Assembly (NCBI GenBank): GCA_947627995.1
Contig: CANQYE010000004.1
Coordinates: forward strand, 1-60,403
From: an uncultured Bacilli bacterium
GTDB taxonomy: Bacteria; Bacillota_I; Bacilli_A; RF39; UBA660
Reading direction: 5' to 3'
DNA length: 60,403 nt
This document shows, one piece after another, positions 45,537 through 53,048 of this stretch (position 1 is the first letter of the stretch; every line of letters starts with the position of its first letter). The notes below the pieces were generated by a model, which had not been told where the DNA came from, did no database searches, and worked only from the letters and a program-made list of their open reading frames with translations. The position numbers were made by a program, and so were the translations under genes.

Positions 45537-45552
45537 TATTTTTTAAAAAAAA

Positions 45553-45582
45553 AATTAAAAAAAACTGCAAATTTGCAGTTTT
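45553..45582 (-). terminator. terminator of the sorted surface protein
   Basis: AAAACTGCAA/TTTGCAGTTTT hairpin with a T run on the minus strand, just behind the stop at 45588. Confidence 0.8.
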
Positions 45583-45587
45583 AGAAA

Positions 45588-46307
45588 TTAAATTTTTGAA
45601 ATATCAGTTTTTCTTCTAATAGCAATTATTAAAGCAATTGCTGCAAGTGTACCCAAACCTATAAAAATATAATTTGAAAATACACCTGTTTGTGAATTAT
45701 CAACCGTAATAGTTAATATAAAACTTGGAAAGTTACAATTTTCATCTACGCTAAAAGAAGTATTAGTTCCTTCTGAAGTTGTTACTTGTGAATTAGCTTT
45801 ATCTAAAACCAACATAGTCTTATTATCAACTTCTTTTTCCATTCCCTCTTTTAAAGTTAAACGATAAGTTATAGATGCTTCTTCTCCAACATTTAAATCA
45901 AAATTACGCCATTGAATATCGTATTTTGGATTTTTATCTTCTTCAACAGTTTCCCCTTTTGATGGAGCATCATAACTTAAATTATAATATTCTTTAACAT
46001 CACTTGTTAAAGCAATATCTACTTCTACACCAGTTCTATTTTTAGTAAGTTCTGTAGAACCATTGTTAGCAATTTTAAGTTGAACTGTAATCTCCCTTTT
46101 TTCAACATCAATATTAGTAATTTCGGTATCCATTGTTGATCCATCGCCATCTCCGTCTGTACTAAAGATGTTAACAAATTGATCCCCTTTTTGTTTTACT
46201 GCTTTTAAATCGATAGTTTCGGCTGCATTAACATTTAATAAAAAACTTAATGCAAAACTTAAACATAACACTATCACGCTAGATAATTTCAATAACTTTT
46301 TCATCAT
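45588..46307 (-). CDS. secreted surface protein with NSQTG sorting signal
   Basis: This 239-residue protein has a cleavable signal peptide (MMKKLLKLSSVIVLCLSFALS, cut near VNA-AE). A beta-rich ectodomain follows, with an Asp/Gly patch STDGDGDGSTMD. The C-terminal sorting signal is NSQTG (residues 204-208), a hydrophobic segment (FIGLGTLAAIALIIAI) and the basic tail RRK. The motif resembles NPQTN/LPXTG signals recognised by sortases. The divergent neighbour is a class B sortase, so this is its likely substrate. Confidence 0.8.
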   Translation of the reverse strand: MMKKLLKLSSVIVLCLSFALSFLLNVNAAETIDLKAVKQKGDQFVNIFSTDGDGDGSTMDTEITNIDVEKREITVQLKIANNGSTELTKNRTGVEVDIALTSDVKEYYNLSYDAPSKGETVEEDKNPKYDIQWRNFDLNVGEEASITYRLTLKEGMEKEVDNKTMLVLDKANSQVTTSEGTNTSFSVDENCNFPSFILTITVDNSQTGVFSNYIFIGLGTLAAIALIIAIRRKTDISKI

Positions 46308-46453
46308 TAAAACTTCCCTTCTATTATTTGATACTCTAATAATATCATAACAAATTACAAAAATCTACAATTTTCTTGTTACATTACTTATTATTTACAT
46401 TTTATAAAAAATTATGTTATCATTATATATAGTTATAATAAGAAGGTGGTTAC

Positions 46454-48025
46454 ATGAAAAAAGTAGCAGTCAAAGTAAGTGAAAATAAAATATTTTTTTC
46501 GTATATTTATATTGACCCTACTATAATCAATGTAATAATCGAAGAAAATAGCAAAAATAAGTATATCTTTAGTGAAATATATTTAAAAAATAACTACAAA
46601 TTATTTTTTTCTTTTATAAATAATATTTTAACTACTAAAAATATTAAAACGATAGTTCTTGAAGATGTTAATTTATTACCATTAATTGTCAAAATAATCA
46701 ATGATATAAAGAAAAAAATATATTTGATAATAAGCGATGATGCTATTATTGATGATGATATTACTAAAATTTTGTTAAAAACAAAATATATAGAAAAATT
46801 GAATTGTTATGATATAACTAAAAAAAATGCCGAAATAATTGCTAATAATAATATTATTTTTAAAACCAGAAAAGAATTGCTTACATTAAGTAATTTTTCA
46901 ACTTCAAATGAATTGGATAATTTTAGTGATATATATTTTAAAGAAGACGTTAAAGTAATAAATAATTTTAATAATAACGACTTAGTTGATTTTGAAAATT
47001 TTTGCAAACAGAATAAAAATTTAAAAAATATATATTTTTATGGATTTCCCTCTCAAAATGCAGAATCAATATTGGATAATGTTAAATTTAATTATTTAAA
47101 TAAAATAAAAATATCATTATACGTTGATTCAAATAACATTGATATTTTTCGAAAATCTATTAAAAAAATTAAAAAATTAAAAAAAAGGTATAGTAAAAAT
47201 AAAAATATAAAATTCGAAGTTATATATTCGGAAGAATATTATAAAAAAAATTATTTTAAACAATTATCATTAATCACTTTGAAAGTCTGTTGTTTAGTAG
47301 GAATAGTTTTCGCTATATCAATAATAAGTATAATGGCTTATAATAATTATATGTCGAATAAATCAATAAAAGATATAAAAATTATTGCTACCCCTAAAAA
47401 AATAACGCTTACAGAACCTATTGTTGAACAATCAGAAACACAAGAACCAGAAACTTCCCAACAAGAATCTAAAGTCAATCTATCAGAAAATTATGATGAA
47501 TTATTAAAAATAAATCCAGATACCATAGGTTGGCTAAAAGTGAATAATACTAATGTGGATTTACCAATAGTTCAAACAACTGATAATGATTATTACTTAG
47601 ATTATAATTTTTATAAAAAAAGGAATTATAATGGTTGGGCCTTTGTAGATTATCGAAATGATATAAACAATTTAGATCAAAATACTATTATATATGGTCA
47701 TAATGGTACCATTTTTGGTTCTCTTTATAATACACTTAAAAATTATTGGTTAAATAATGAAAATAATTACATTATAACTTTCAATACTAGAACTGCTAAA
47801 ATGCAATTCCGTATATTTTCGATATATAAAACAACACCCGATTTTTATTATTTAAATATTAATTATCCAAGCGAGATTGATTTTATGAATTTTATATCTG
47901 AAACAAAAAATAGAAGTATTCATAATTTTAATACTGAAGTTACACAAAATGATCAAATATTGACTTTATCTACTTGTATAGAAAAAGGTACACAAAGAGT
48001 TGTAATTCATGCTAAAAGAATTTAA
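46454..48025 (+). CDS. class B sortase with large N-terminal cytoplasmic domain
   Basis: Residues 345-523 form a sortase B domain: NYDELLKINPDTIGWLKVNN, the catalytic His416 in YGHNGT, Cys508 in LSTC and Arg515 in TQRVVIHAK. A single membrane helix (271-296) and a Glu/Gln-rich linker (about 320-345) precede it. Residues 1-270, which would be cytoplasmic, form an unfamiliar alpha/beta region rich in Lys, Asn and Ile. Usual sortase B is about 230-250 residues, so about half of this protein is extra. Divergent from a protein with an NSQTG signal. Start after AAGGTGG. Confidence 0.87.
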   Translation: MKKVAVKVSENKIFFSYIYIDPTIINVIIEENSKNKYIFSEIYLKNNYKLFFSFINNILTTKNIKTIVLEDVNLLPLIVKIINDIKKKIYLIISDDAIIDDDITKILLKTKYIEKLNCYDITKKNAEIIANNNIIFKTRKELLTLSNFSTSNELDNFSDIYFKEDVKVINNFNNNDLVDFENFCKQNKNLKNIYFYGFPSQNAESILDNVKFNYLNKIKISLYVDSNNIDIFRKSIKKIKKLKKRYSKNKNIKFEVIYSEEYYKKNYFKQLSLITLKVCCLVGIVFAISIISIMAYNNYMSNKSIKDIKIIATPKKITLTEPIVEQSETQEPETSQQESKVNLSENYDELLKINPDTIGWLKVNNTNVDLPIVQTTDNDYYLDYNFYKKRNYNGWAFVDYRNDINNLDQNTIIYGHNGTIFGSLYNTLKNYWLNNENNYIITFNTRTAKMQFRIFSIYKTTPDFYYLNINYPSEIDFMNFISETKNRSIHNFNTEVTQNDQILTLSTCIEKGTQRVVIHAKRI

Positions 48026-48051
48026 AAAAGAGCTTTTACAAAAGCTCTTTT
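48025..48051. terminator. bidirectional terminator between sortase gene and cotE
   Basis: AAAAGAGCTTTT/AAAGCTCTTTT with a 3-base loop between convergent genes. Confidence 0.8.
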
Positions 48052-48583
48052 AAATATAATTTTCTTTTACTTCTTCTTCAATTTCTTTTTCGATTGTCTC
48101 ATCATCATTAACACTTTCTATTATATCATAATCTTCCATTTCATCTTCTATACTAACCCTAACTTTGGTATCTCCAACTATTTCAATGCCTAATTCTTTT
48201 TCTACTGTAATATTAACTTTTCCATTTTTTATTTCTACATCAGTGACTGTAGGTTGTTTTAGACTACGTACAATAATTTCAGAATTATTTGTTAAATTAT
48301 TATCCTCTTTTAAATTAACTTTCATATTTTCAGAATAATGAAATTTTTCAATACTAACAGTTGTTTTAGTATCATTATCATAGGAATACCATACGTTTAC
48401 ATCATAGTCACCTTCTACCCCTATTAATTCGCCTTTTTTCATACCTCTAAAATTATGATTTATAATCCAACAACCTAAGATAGTATTTGGAACTTCCTCA
48501 GTAGAAAACTCATAATTATTAACTAATGTTTTCTTTCCTTTTCCAATTACAGCTTTGGTAACTATTTCCTTAAAATTTGCCAA
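48050..48583 (-). CDS. cotE: outer spore coat morphogenetic protein CotE
   Basis: This 177-residue protein closely follows Bacillus CotE: FKEIVTKAVIGKGKK, then ILGCWIINHNF, then EGDYDVNVWYSYDNDTKT, then VRSLKQPTV, then an acidic C-terminal tail. CotE assembles the outer coat around the forespore. The start is TTG at 48583 after GGAGGGG. A sigma-E/K-like promoter lies 20-47 bases upstream. Confidence 0.94.
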   Translation of the reverse strand: MANFKEIVTKAVIGKGKKTLVNNYEFSTEEVPNTILGCWIINHNFRGMKKGELIGVEGDYDVNVWYSYDNDTKTTVSIEKFHYSENMKVNLKEDNNLTNNSEIIVRSLKQPTVTDVEIKNGKVNITVEKELGIEIVGDTKVRVSIEDEMEDYDIIESVNDDETIEKEIEEEVKENYI

Positions 48584-48602
48584 GATAACCCCTCCTCATT
48601 TT

Positions 48603-48630
48603 TAATGTATGCTTTAGCCCTAAAAAAAGT
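48603..48630 (-). promoter_or_regulatory. candidate sigma-E/sigma-K promoter of cotE
   Basis: On the minus strand the -10-like CATACATTA (48603-48611) fits CATANNNTA. A -35-like AC (48629-48630) is 17 bases upstream. Bacillus cotE is also read by mother-cell sigma factors. Confidence 0.55.
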
Positions 48631-48633
48631 AAC

Positions 48634-48656
48634 AAAAAAAATCTGGTTACCCAGAT
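48634..48656 (-). terminator. terminator of rpsU-yqeY
   Basis: ATCTGG/CCAGAT with a 4-base loop then seven T on the minus strand, overlapping the yqeY stop. Confidence 0.8.
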
Positions 48657-49078
48657 ATTTTTTCTTTTAATATTTTATTAACTTTTCCCATATCTGCTCG
48701 ACCAGCTAATTTTTTACTGATTTCTTTCATAGCTAAGCCGAATGTTGGATTATCCATATTATTTAAAATATTATCTATTTCTTTTATTAAATCTTCATCT
48801 GTCATTTCAGCAGGTAAATATGTTTTTAAAATTTCAATTTCTTTTTCTAAATTATTTGCTAAATCCAAACGATTATATTTAATATAATCTTCTTTTGAAG
48901 CATTTCTAATTTTAACTTGTTTCCTAATTACTGTTAAAACCTCTTCATCAGATAAATCTTTTTTAAGATTTATTTTTTCAAGTTGCAAAGCACTTTTTAA
49001 CATTCTTAACACAGATAAACGAAAACTATCTTTATTTTTTAAAGCATTTTTTAAGTCATTTTCTATTTTATTATACAT
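48647..49078 (-). CDS. yqeY: GatB/YqeY domain protein
   Basis: This 143-residue protein matches YqeY: an opening LKNALKNKDSFRLSVLRMLKSAL, then LSDEEVLTVIRKQVKIRNASKEDY, and a C-terminal half like the tail domain of GatB (MTDEDLIKEIDNIL). It may bind tRNA, but the role is unclear. It follows rpsU by eight bases in the usual rpsU-yqeY pair. Confidence 0.92.
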   Translation of the reverse strand: MYNKIENDLKNALKNKDSFRLSVLRMLKSALQLEKINLKKDLSDEEVLTVIRKQVKIRNASKEDYIKYNRLDLANNLEKEIEILKTYLPAEMTDEDLIKEIDNILNNMDNPTFGLAMKEISKKLAGRADMGKVNKILKEKISG

Positions 49079-49086
49079 ATTAATCC

Positions 49087-49278
49087 TTAATCTCTATCTC
49101 TATTTTTTTTTCTTGCATTTTTAATTTGTTCTTTTTTTTCATTACGTTTCTTTACGCCAGGTTTCTCATAATGCTTTCTTTTTTTTACTTCAGAAGGGAT
49201 TCCACTTCTAGCAACTTTAACTTTAAATCTTTTTAAAGCACCATCAATATTACCATTTTTAACTTCTACACTTGTCAT
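49087..49278 (-). CDS. rpsU: ribosomal protein S21
   Basis: This 63-residue basic protein has the S21 pattern VEVKNGNIDGALKRFKVKVARSGI followed by VKKRKHYEKPG. I chose ATG 49278 after GAAGGGAGGG; the longer frame runs through the promoter. First gene of rpsU-yqeY. Confidence 0.95.
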   Translation of the reverse strand: MTSVEVKNGNIDGALKRFKVKVARSGIPSEVKKRKHYEKPGVKKRNEKKEQIKNARKKNRDRD

Positions 49279-49303
49279 AATTTCCCTCCCTTCAACAATT
49301 AAA

Positions 49304-49332
49304 ATTATAACACTTATCCTTATTATTGACAA
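49304..49332 (-). promoter_or_regulatory. promoter of rpsU-yqeY
   Basis: Minus strand TTGTCA (49327-49332), 17 bases, TATAAT (49304-49309). The -35 sits immediately behind the bacteriocin terminator. Confidence 0.82.
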
Positions 49333-49333
49333 G

Positions 49334-49367
49334 AAAAAGTAAGAAAAATAATATTTTCTTACTTTTT
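49334..49367 (-). terminator. terminator of the bacteriocin operon
   Basis: Minus strand AAAAAGTAAGAAAA/TTTTCTTACTTTTT, a perfect 14-base stem with a 6-base loop. It overlaps the stop codon of the last peptide gene and separates the operon from rpsU. Confidence 0.85.
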
Positions 49368-49512
49368 AACCAAATGTGCAATTAATTAAGGTTCCTAAAT
49401 GTCGTCCTAATTTTAAAATAATTTCATAAATACTACCTATTCCACATAAAAGTATTGGGCTTAATAAAATAGTTATTATCAACTTTATTTTATTTTTAGA
49501 GACATTTAGCAT
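49366..49512 (-). CDS. third small peptide of the bacteriocin operon (peptide or immunity)
   Basis: A 48-codon frame whose ATG overlaps the stop of the preceding peptide gene by seven bases. It has a basic N-terminus (MLNVSKNKIK), a hydrophobic helix (residues 11-28) and a C-terminal segment LGRHLGTLINCTFG. That segment resembles IGRSLGTAIRRI in the preceding peptide. It lacks a double-glycine leader, so it may be a leaderless peptide or an immunity protein. The operon terminator starts at its stop. Confidence 0.62.
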   Translation of the reverse strand: MLNVSKNKIKLIITILLSPILLCGIGSIYEIILKLGRHLGTLINCTFG

Positions 49513-49670
49513 AAATCATTACCAATTATTCTTCTTATAGCTGTCCCTAAGCTTCTGCCAATATCTAAAAAGGAATTAACTGCTTTACTAATAGCACTAA
49601 TAAAAGAACCAGTTAAAAAATTAGTTGCGCCTCCCTTTATTAAAACTAAATCTTTCTTATCTAATCGCAT
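49506..49670 (-). CDS. double-glycine bacteriocin precursor B
   Basis: A 54-codon frame with the leader MRLDKKDLVLIKGG, which ends in the double glycine cut by C39 peptidases. The predicted core is 40 residues (ATNFLTGSFISAISKAV..., ending GNDLC), amphipathic, with a GRSLGTAIRRI segment. It starts two bases after the stop of precursor A without its own clear ribosome site, implying translational coupling. Core sequence is not one I recognise. Confidence 0.82.
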   Translation of the reverse strand: MRLDKKDLVLIKGGATNFLTGSFISAISKAVNSFLDIGRSLGTAIRRIIGNDLC

Positions 49671-49672
49671 AA

Positions 49673-49816
49673 TCAGCTATGACATTTAAGTGGTCTTACA
49701 ATACCATCTATAATACCAATTGCAAATGTTATAATAGCAGATATTCCTAAAACCACAGCCACATTTATTGCACCTCCTTTAATATTTTTTAATTCATCGT
49801 TTGTTAAATTACTCAT
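49673..49816 (-). CDS. double-glycine bacteriocin precursor A
   Basis: A 47-codon frame with a textbook class II leader, MSNLTNDELKNIKGG, cut after GG. The predicted 32-residue core is very hydrophobic (INVAVVLGISAIITFAIGI) and ends DGIVRPLKCHS with a single Cys. A strong AGGAGG site precedes the ATG. It lies eight bases behind the accessory gene in an operon with a peptidase-exporter. With precursor B it could form a two-peptide bacteriocin (inference). Confidence 0.88.
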   Translation of the reverse strand: MSNLTNDELKNIKGGAINVAVVLGISAIITFAIGIIDGIVRPLKCHS

Positions 49817-49824
49817 CAAACCTC

Positions 49825-50271
49825 CTAAAATAATATTTTTAATATTTTTTTATACATTTTTTGTTTATTTGTAAATATTTTAATTGGAATTACTAAATTA
49901 TTTTTTTGATATTTCATTGGCAAATTAATAGATATTTCAATTTTTTGAAAACTTATTTTATTAATTTCATCGACTTCATACTCTCCTACTCTATGAACGT
50001 GATAATTAAATATTTTGTTATCAATTTTAATCTTATTACCACTTAAAATATCTTTAGTAGTATTTAATTCGCTATATATATAATATTTAAAATCGTTATT
50101 TTCTTTTAAAACAATTATATTAGTATTAATAATATCGAAAATATTAACAAATATTATTATTATAAAACCCATAATAATAGTTACAATAATAAATATTATT
50201 AAAAATTTTAAATTAATTGGTTTTTGATTTAAAAATTTTTCTTTATTATAAAAAATATAATCATGAATCAT
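49825..50271 (-). CDS. short bacteriocin-export accessory-like membrane protein
   Basis: This 148-residue protein has a short cytoplasmic N-terminus, one membrane helix (about 23-45) and a beta-rich outer part ending MPMKYQ-like NLPMKYQKNNLVIPIKIF. Position and topology match the HlyD-like accessory proteins of class II bacteriocin exporters, but those are 400-470 residues with a long coiled coil that is missing here. It overlaps the exporter gene by four bases (ATGA). Confidence 0.6.
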   Translation of the reverse strand: MIHDYIFYNKEKFLNQKPINLKFLIIFIIVTIIMGFIIIIFVNIFDIINTNIIVLKENNDFKYYIYSELNTTKDILSGNKIKIDNKIFNYHVHRVGEYEVDEINKISFQKIEISINLPMKYQKNNLVIPIKIFTNKQKMYKKILKILF

Positions 50272-52340
50272 GCCAATTTATCATCACCAATTCTAATTAC
50301 TTTTTCAAATAATTTATCCATGTCTCTATGACAGACATAAATTAAAGTTTTATTATTTAAAAATTCCAATAAATCTTTTATTATAGCTTTCTCCAATTCT
50401 TTATCTACTTCAGATAATGCTTCATCTAATATAATAATATTATTATCTCTAGCCAATGCTCTAGCAAGTAAAATACGTTGCCTTTCTCCACCAGATAAAT
50501 TGATCCCATTTTCAGCTAAAAAAGTATCTAATCTTAATGGCTTATTATCTATTATTTTATCTATACGACAAATTTTAATAATTTTATTCAATTGTTCTAA
50601 AGTCAATTTCTGCTCTAAATCGATATTATTTTTAATAGTATCACTAAATATATTTTCTTTTTGTGATAAATAAGTGATATTTTTCCTAATAGTTTCTAAT
50701 GAATAATCTAAAATATTGATATTATTAACAATAATATTACCTTTTTTAGGTTTTATTAACCTATATAATAATTTACAAAATGTACTTTTTCCACCTCCTG
50801 ATTTGCCTTTAATCATGATTTTTTCATTTTTATTTATTTTTAATGAAAAATTTGAAAGAATATTATTATAATTATTATAAGTAAATGTAATATTTTTAAA
50901 TTCTATATCACCATTTAAAAATGATTCATTTTTAGGATTTAAATTTTCACAAGGAACATTATAAAAATCACTTAATTTGCGGAATACAAACTTAATAAAA
51001 CTTATTTTAGGTATTGTAACTGCTAAATTTTTCAGTGGTTCAAATATATAAAATATTAGAAAATTTATTGTAATTAAATCCACAATAACAAGTTCATTTT
51101 TTAAATATAAATATAAACCTAATGTCAAAATAATAAATAAACCAATCTCTATTATAAAATTTTGAAAAGCATTTTGTATATTTAATAAATGATTAAATGT
51201 AAAATTATGCTTTAAATATTTAATAAAACTATATTCTATTTTTTCCATGTATTTTTTTTCATAATTATTATTTTTAATAGTCTCCAAACTATTTATGCCT
51301 TCAATAAGTTTTGAATTAAAATCTGTTTCATATAATATGTTTTCTTGCAATTTTTTTTGAATAAATTTATTAAATATAAATGTTATAAAGATATAAAATA
51401 AAATAATGAATAGTATAATAATAAATATTTTATTATTTATCCTATATATAACAAAAAATGTAATAAATGCTAATAGTAAATCTAAAAACAAACTTATAAA
51501 TATTTTTGAAAATAATGTTTTTATCTCATTTAATTCAGATACCCGTGTGATAATTTCTCCAGGAGTTTTACTTTTAGCATAATTAGAAGGAAGATAAAAT
51601 ATATGATTCAAATATGGTATAAAAAGTTTTATATCAATATTTTTATTTAAAAAATTTTCTAAATAATTTCTAATTGATTGTAACAATATTTTCAATACAT
51701 AAATTATTAAAAATAGAACAACACTGATTTTAAATAGTATAAAATTGGTAGAATTATCAATTGCATTTACAGCTACTTTAAAATAAAAACTAGTAAATAT
51801 ATTGCAACCCATGAACAAAATAGATATAAGAATAATTTTTATTAACAGAGATTTATATTGAAAAAATAAATTTACTAAAATTTTTAAAATAGTATTTGTG
51901 TTTGTGATTTTTGGTATGATAGATATTGGAGTTACAATTATTACAAAGTTATTCCAAATATTTTTCCACTCATCATAGCTAATTGCTCTATTCCCGTAAG
52001 CCGGATCCATAATATGTATCTTTTTTTTTCGCTTATCTATTTTATAAATAACCACAAAATGGTCATATTTTTCATATATTGTAACATGAGCTATAACTGG
52101 TAAGTTAATTTTATCACATATCAAATATTCGAAATTAAGTTTTAAGCCTATAGCATCAAAGCCATATTTTTTTAAAGTCTCAATTATATGAAAAGCAGTT
52201 GTTCCATTAGAAGAAGTACAACTATCAATTTTTAACTTTTCTAATGGAACATAACCATTAAAATATTTAATTATTGACAACATACAACATGCACCGCAAT
52301 CTTTAAAATCTACTTGTTTTACCAAATATTTTCCTCGCAT
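50268..52340 (-). CDS. C39-peptidase bacteriocin ABC exporter
   Basis: This 690-residue protein both cleaves and exports double-glycine peptides. The N-terminal C39 peptidase has the catalytic Cys15 in QVDFKDCGACC, His in YDHFVVIYK and Asp in HIMDPAYGN. Six membrane helices cover about 150-430. The ABC domain has Walker A GKSGGGKST, signature LSGGERQRILLARAL and Walker B IIILDEALSEVD. ATG 52340 follows GAAGGGAGAG. It heads an operon ending with the three peptide genes, which supply its substrates. Confidence 0.93.
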   Translation of the reverse strand: MRGKYLVKQVDFKDCGACCMLSIIKYFNGYVPLEKLKIDSCTSSNGTTAFHIIETLKKYGFDAIGLKLNFEYLICDKINLPVIAHVTIYEKYDHFVVIYKIDKRKKKIHIMDPAYGNRAISYDEWKNIWNNFVIIVTPISIIPKITNTNTILKILVNLFFQYKSLLIKIILISILFMGCNIFTSFYFKVAVNAIDNSTNFILFKISVVLFLIIYVLKILLQSIRNYLENFLNKNIDIKLFIPYLNHIFYLPSNYAKSKTPGEIITRVSELNEIKTLFSKIFISLFLDLLLAFITFFVIYRINNKIFIIILFIILFYIFITFIFNKFIQKKLQENILYETDFNSKLIEGINSLETIKNNNYEKKYMEKIEYSFIKYLKHNFTFNHLLNIQNAFQNFIIEIGLFIILTLGLYLYLKNELVIVDLITINFLIFYIFEPLKNLAVTIPKISFIKFVFRKLSDFYNVPCENLNPKNESFLNGDIEFKNITFTYNNYNNILSNFSLKINKNEKIMIKGKSGGGKSTFCKLLYRLIKPKKGNIIVNNINILDYSLETIRKNITYLSQKENIFSDTIKNNIDLEQKLTLEQLNKIIKICRIDKIIDNKPLRLDTFLAENGINLSGGERQRILLARALARDNNIIILDEALSEVDKELEKAIIKDLLEFLNNKTLIYVCHRDMDKLFEKVIRIGDDKLA

Positions 52341-52449
52341 TTTCTCTCCCTTCAAAAGATATTTACGTTTTTTTTAGCATGTTTCCTTTTTTCTTGAATA
52401 TTTTTTTATTAAAATAATAAAATTTAATAGTACGAAAGGGAAGATAAAA

Positions 52450-52956
52450 ATGATTAACAAACAAAAACTATGGTTCTTAACATTATTTAGTTTAATTTTA
52501 GTATTAAGTATTTATTATATTACAATGCCAGAAGATGTTTTGAAAGACATTAAAACAGAAACAGTTTCCAAAGAAACTAAAAATAATAAGGCTACAATTG
52601 ATGTTGAGGAAAGTGAAGCATTAACAGCACTAAGAATTGAATCTGATGAAAAAGTAATTAAAGAAATGAATGCATTACAAGAAATATTACTTGACAAAAA
52701 ATCTACTACTGAAGATAAAAATAATGCATATGAGTCATTAAAAGATTTAAATTTAAATAAAGGAAAAGAAGAAAATTTAGAAAAATTAGTAAAAAACGAA
52801 TTAAAACTTAAAACATTTATTAAAATTAATAAAGATCAAATAAAAGTAGTAGTTGATGAAAAAAAACACGATGCTAAAATAGCTAATCAAATAATTAGAT
52901 TAATTCAAAAAGAATTTGATAATCAAATGTATATTACAGTTAAATTCCAAAGTTAG
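52450..52956 (+). CDS. spoIIIAH: stage III sporulation protein AH
   Basis: This 168-residue protein matches SpoIIIAH: a signal-anchor start INKQKLWFLTLFSLILVLSIYYITMP, a helical linker (ALTALRIESDEKVIKEMNALQEIL) and a C-terminal YscJ/FliF-like ring-building fold (FIKINKDQIKVVV, IANQIIRLIQKE). SpoIIIAH in the mother cell joins forespore SpoIIQ to form the feeding-tube channel. In Bacillus it ends the spoIIIA operon; here it stands alone. Confidence 0.85.
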   Translation: MINKQKLWFLTLFSLILVLSIYYITMPEDVLKDIKTETVSKETKNNKATIDVEESEALTALRIESDEKVIKEMNALQEILLDKKSTTEDKNNAYESLKDLNLNKGKEENLEKLVKNELKLKTFIKINKDQIKVVVDEKKHDAKIANQIIRLIQKEFDNQMYITVKFQS

Positions 52957-52978
52957 TCATTTTTAGGCATTAACTCTC

Positions 52979-53005
52979 ACTATCTTTAAAATAATTCATA
53001 AAATA
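52979..53005 (+). promoter_or_regulatory. candidate sigma-K promoter of gerE
   Basis: AC (52979-52980), 16 bases, CATAAAATA (52997-53005), a perfect CATANNNTA. Bacillus gerE is transcribed by sigma-K. Confidence 0.6.
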
Positions 53006-53048
53006 ATATGAAAGTTATTAAACCCATCTGAAGAAAGTGAGGGAAAAA

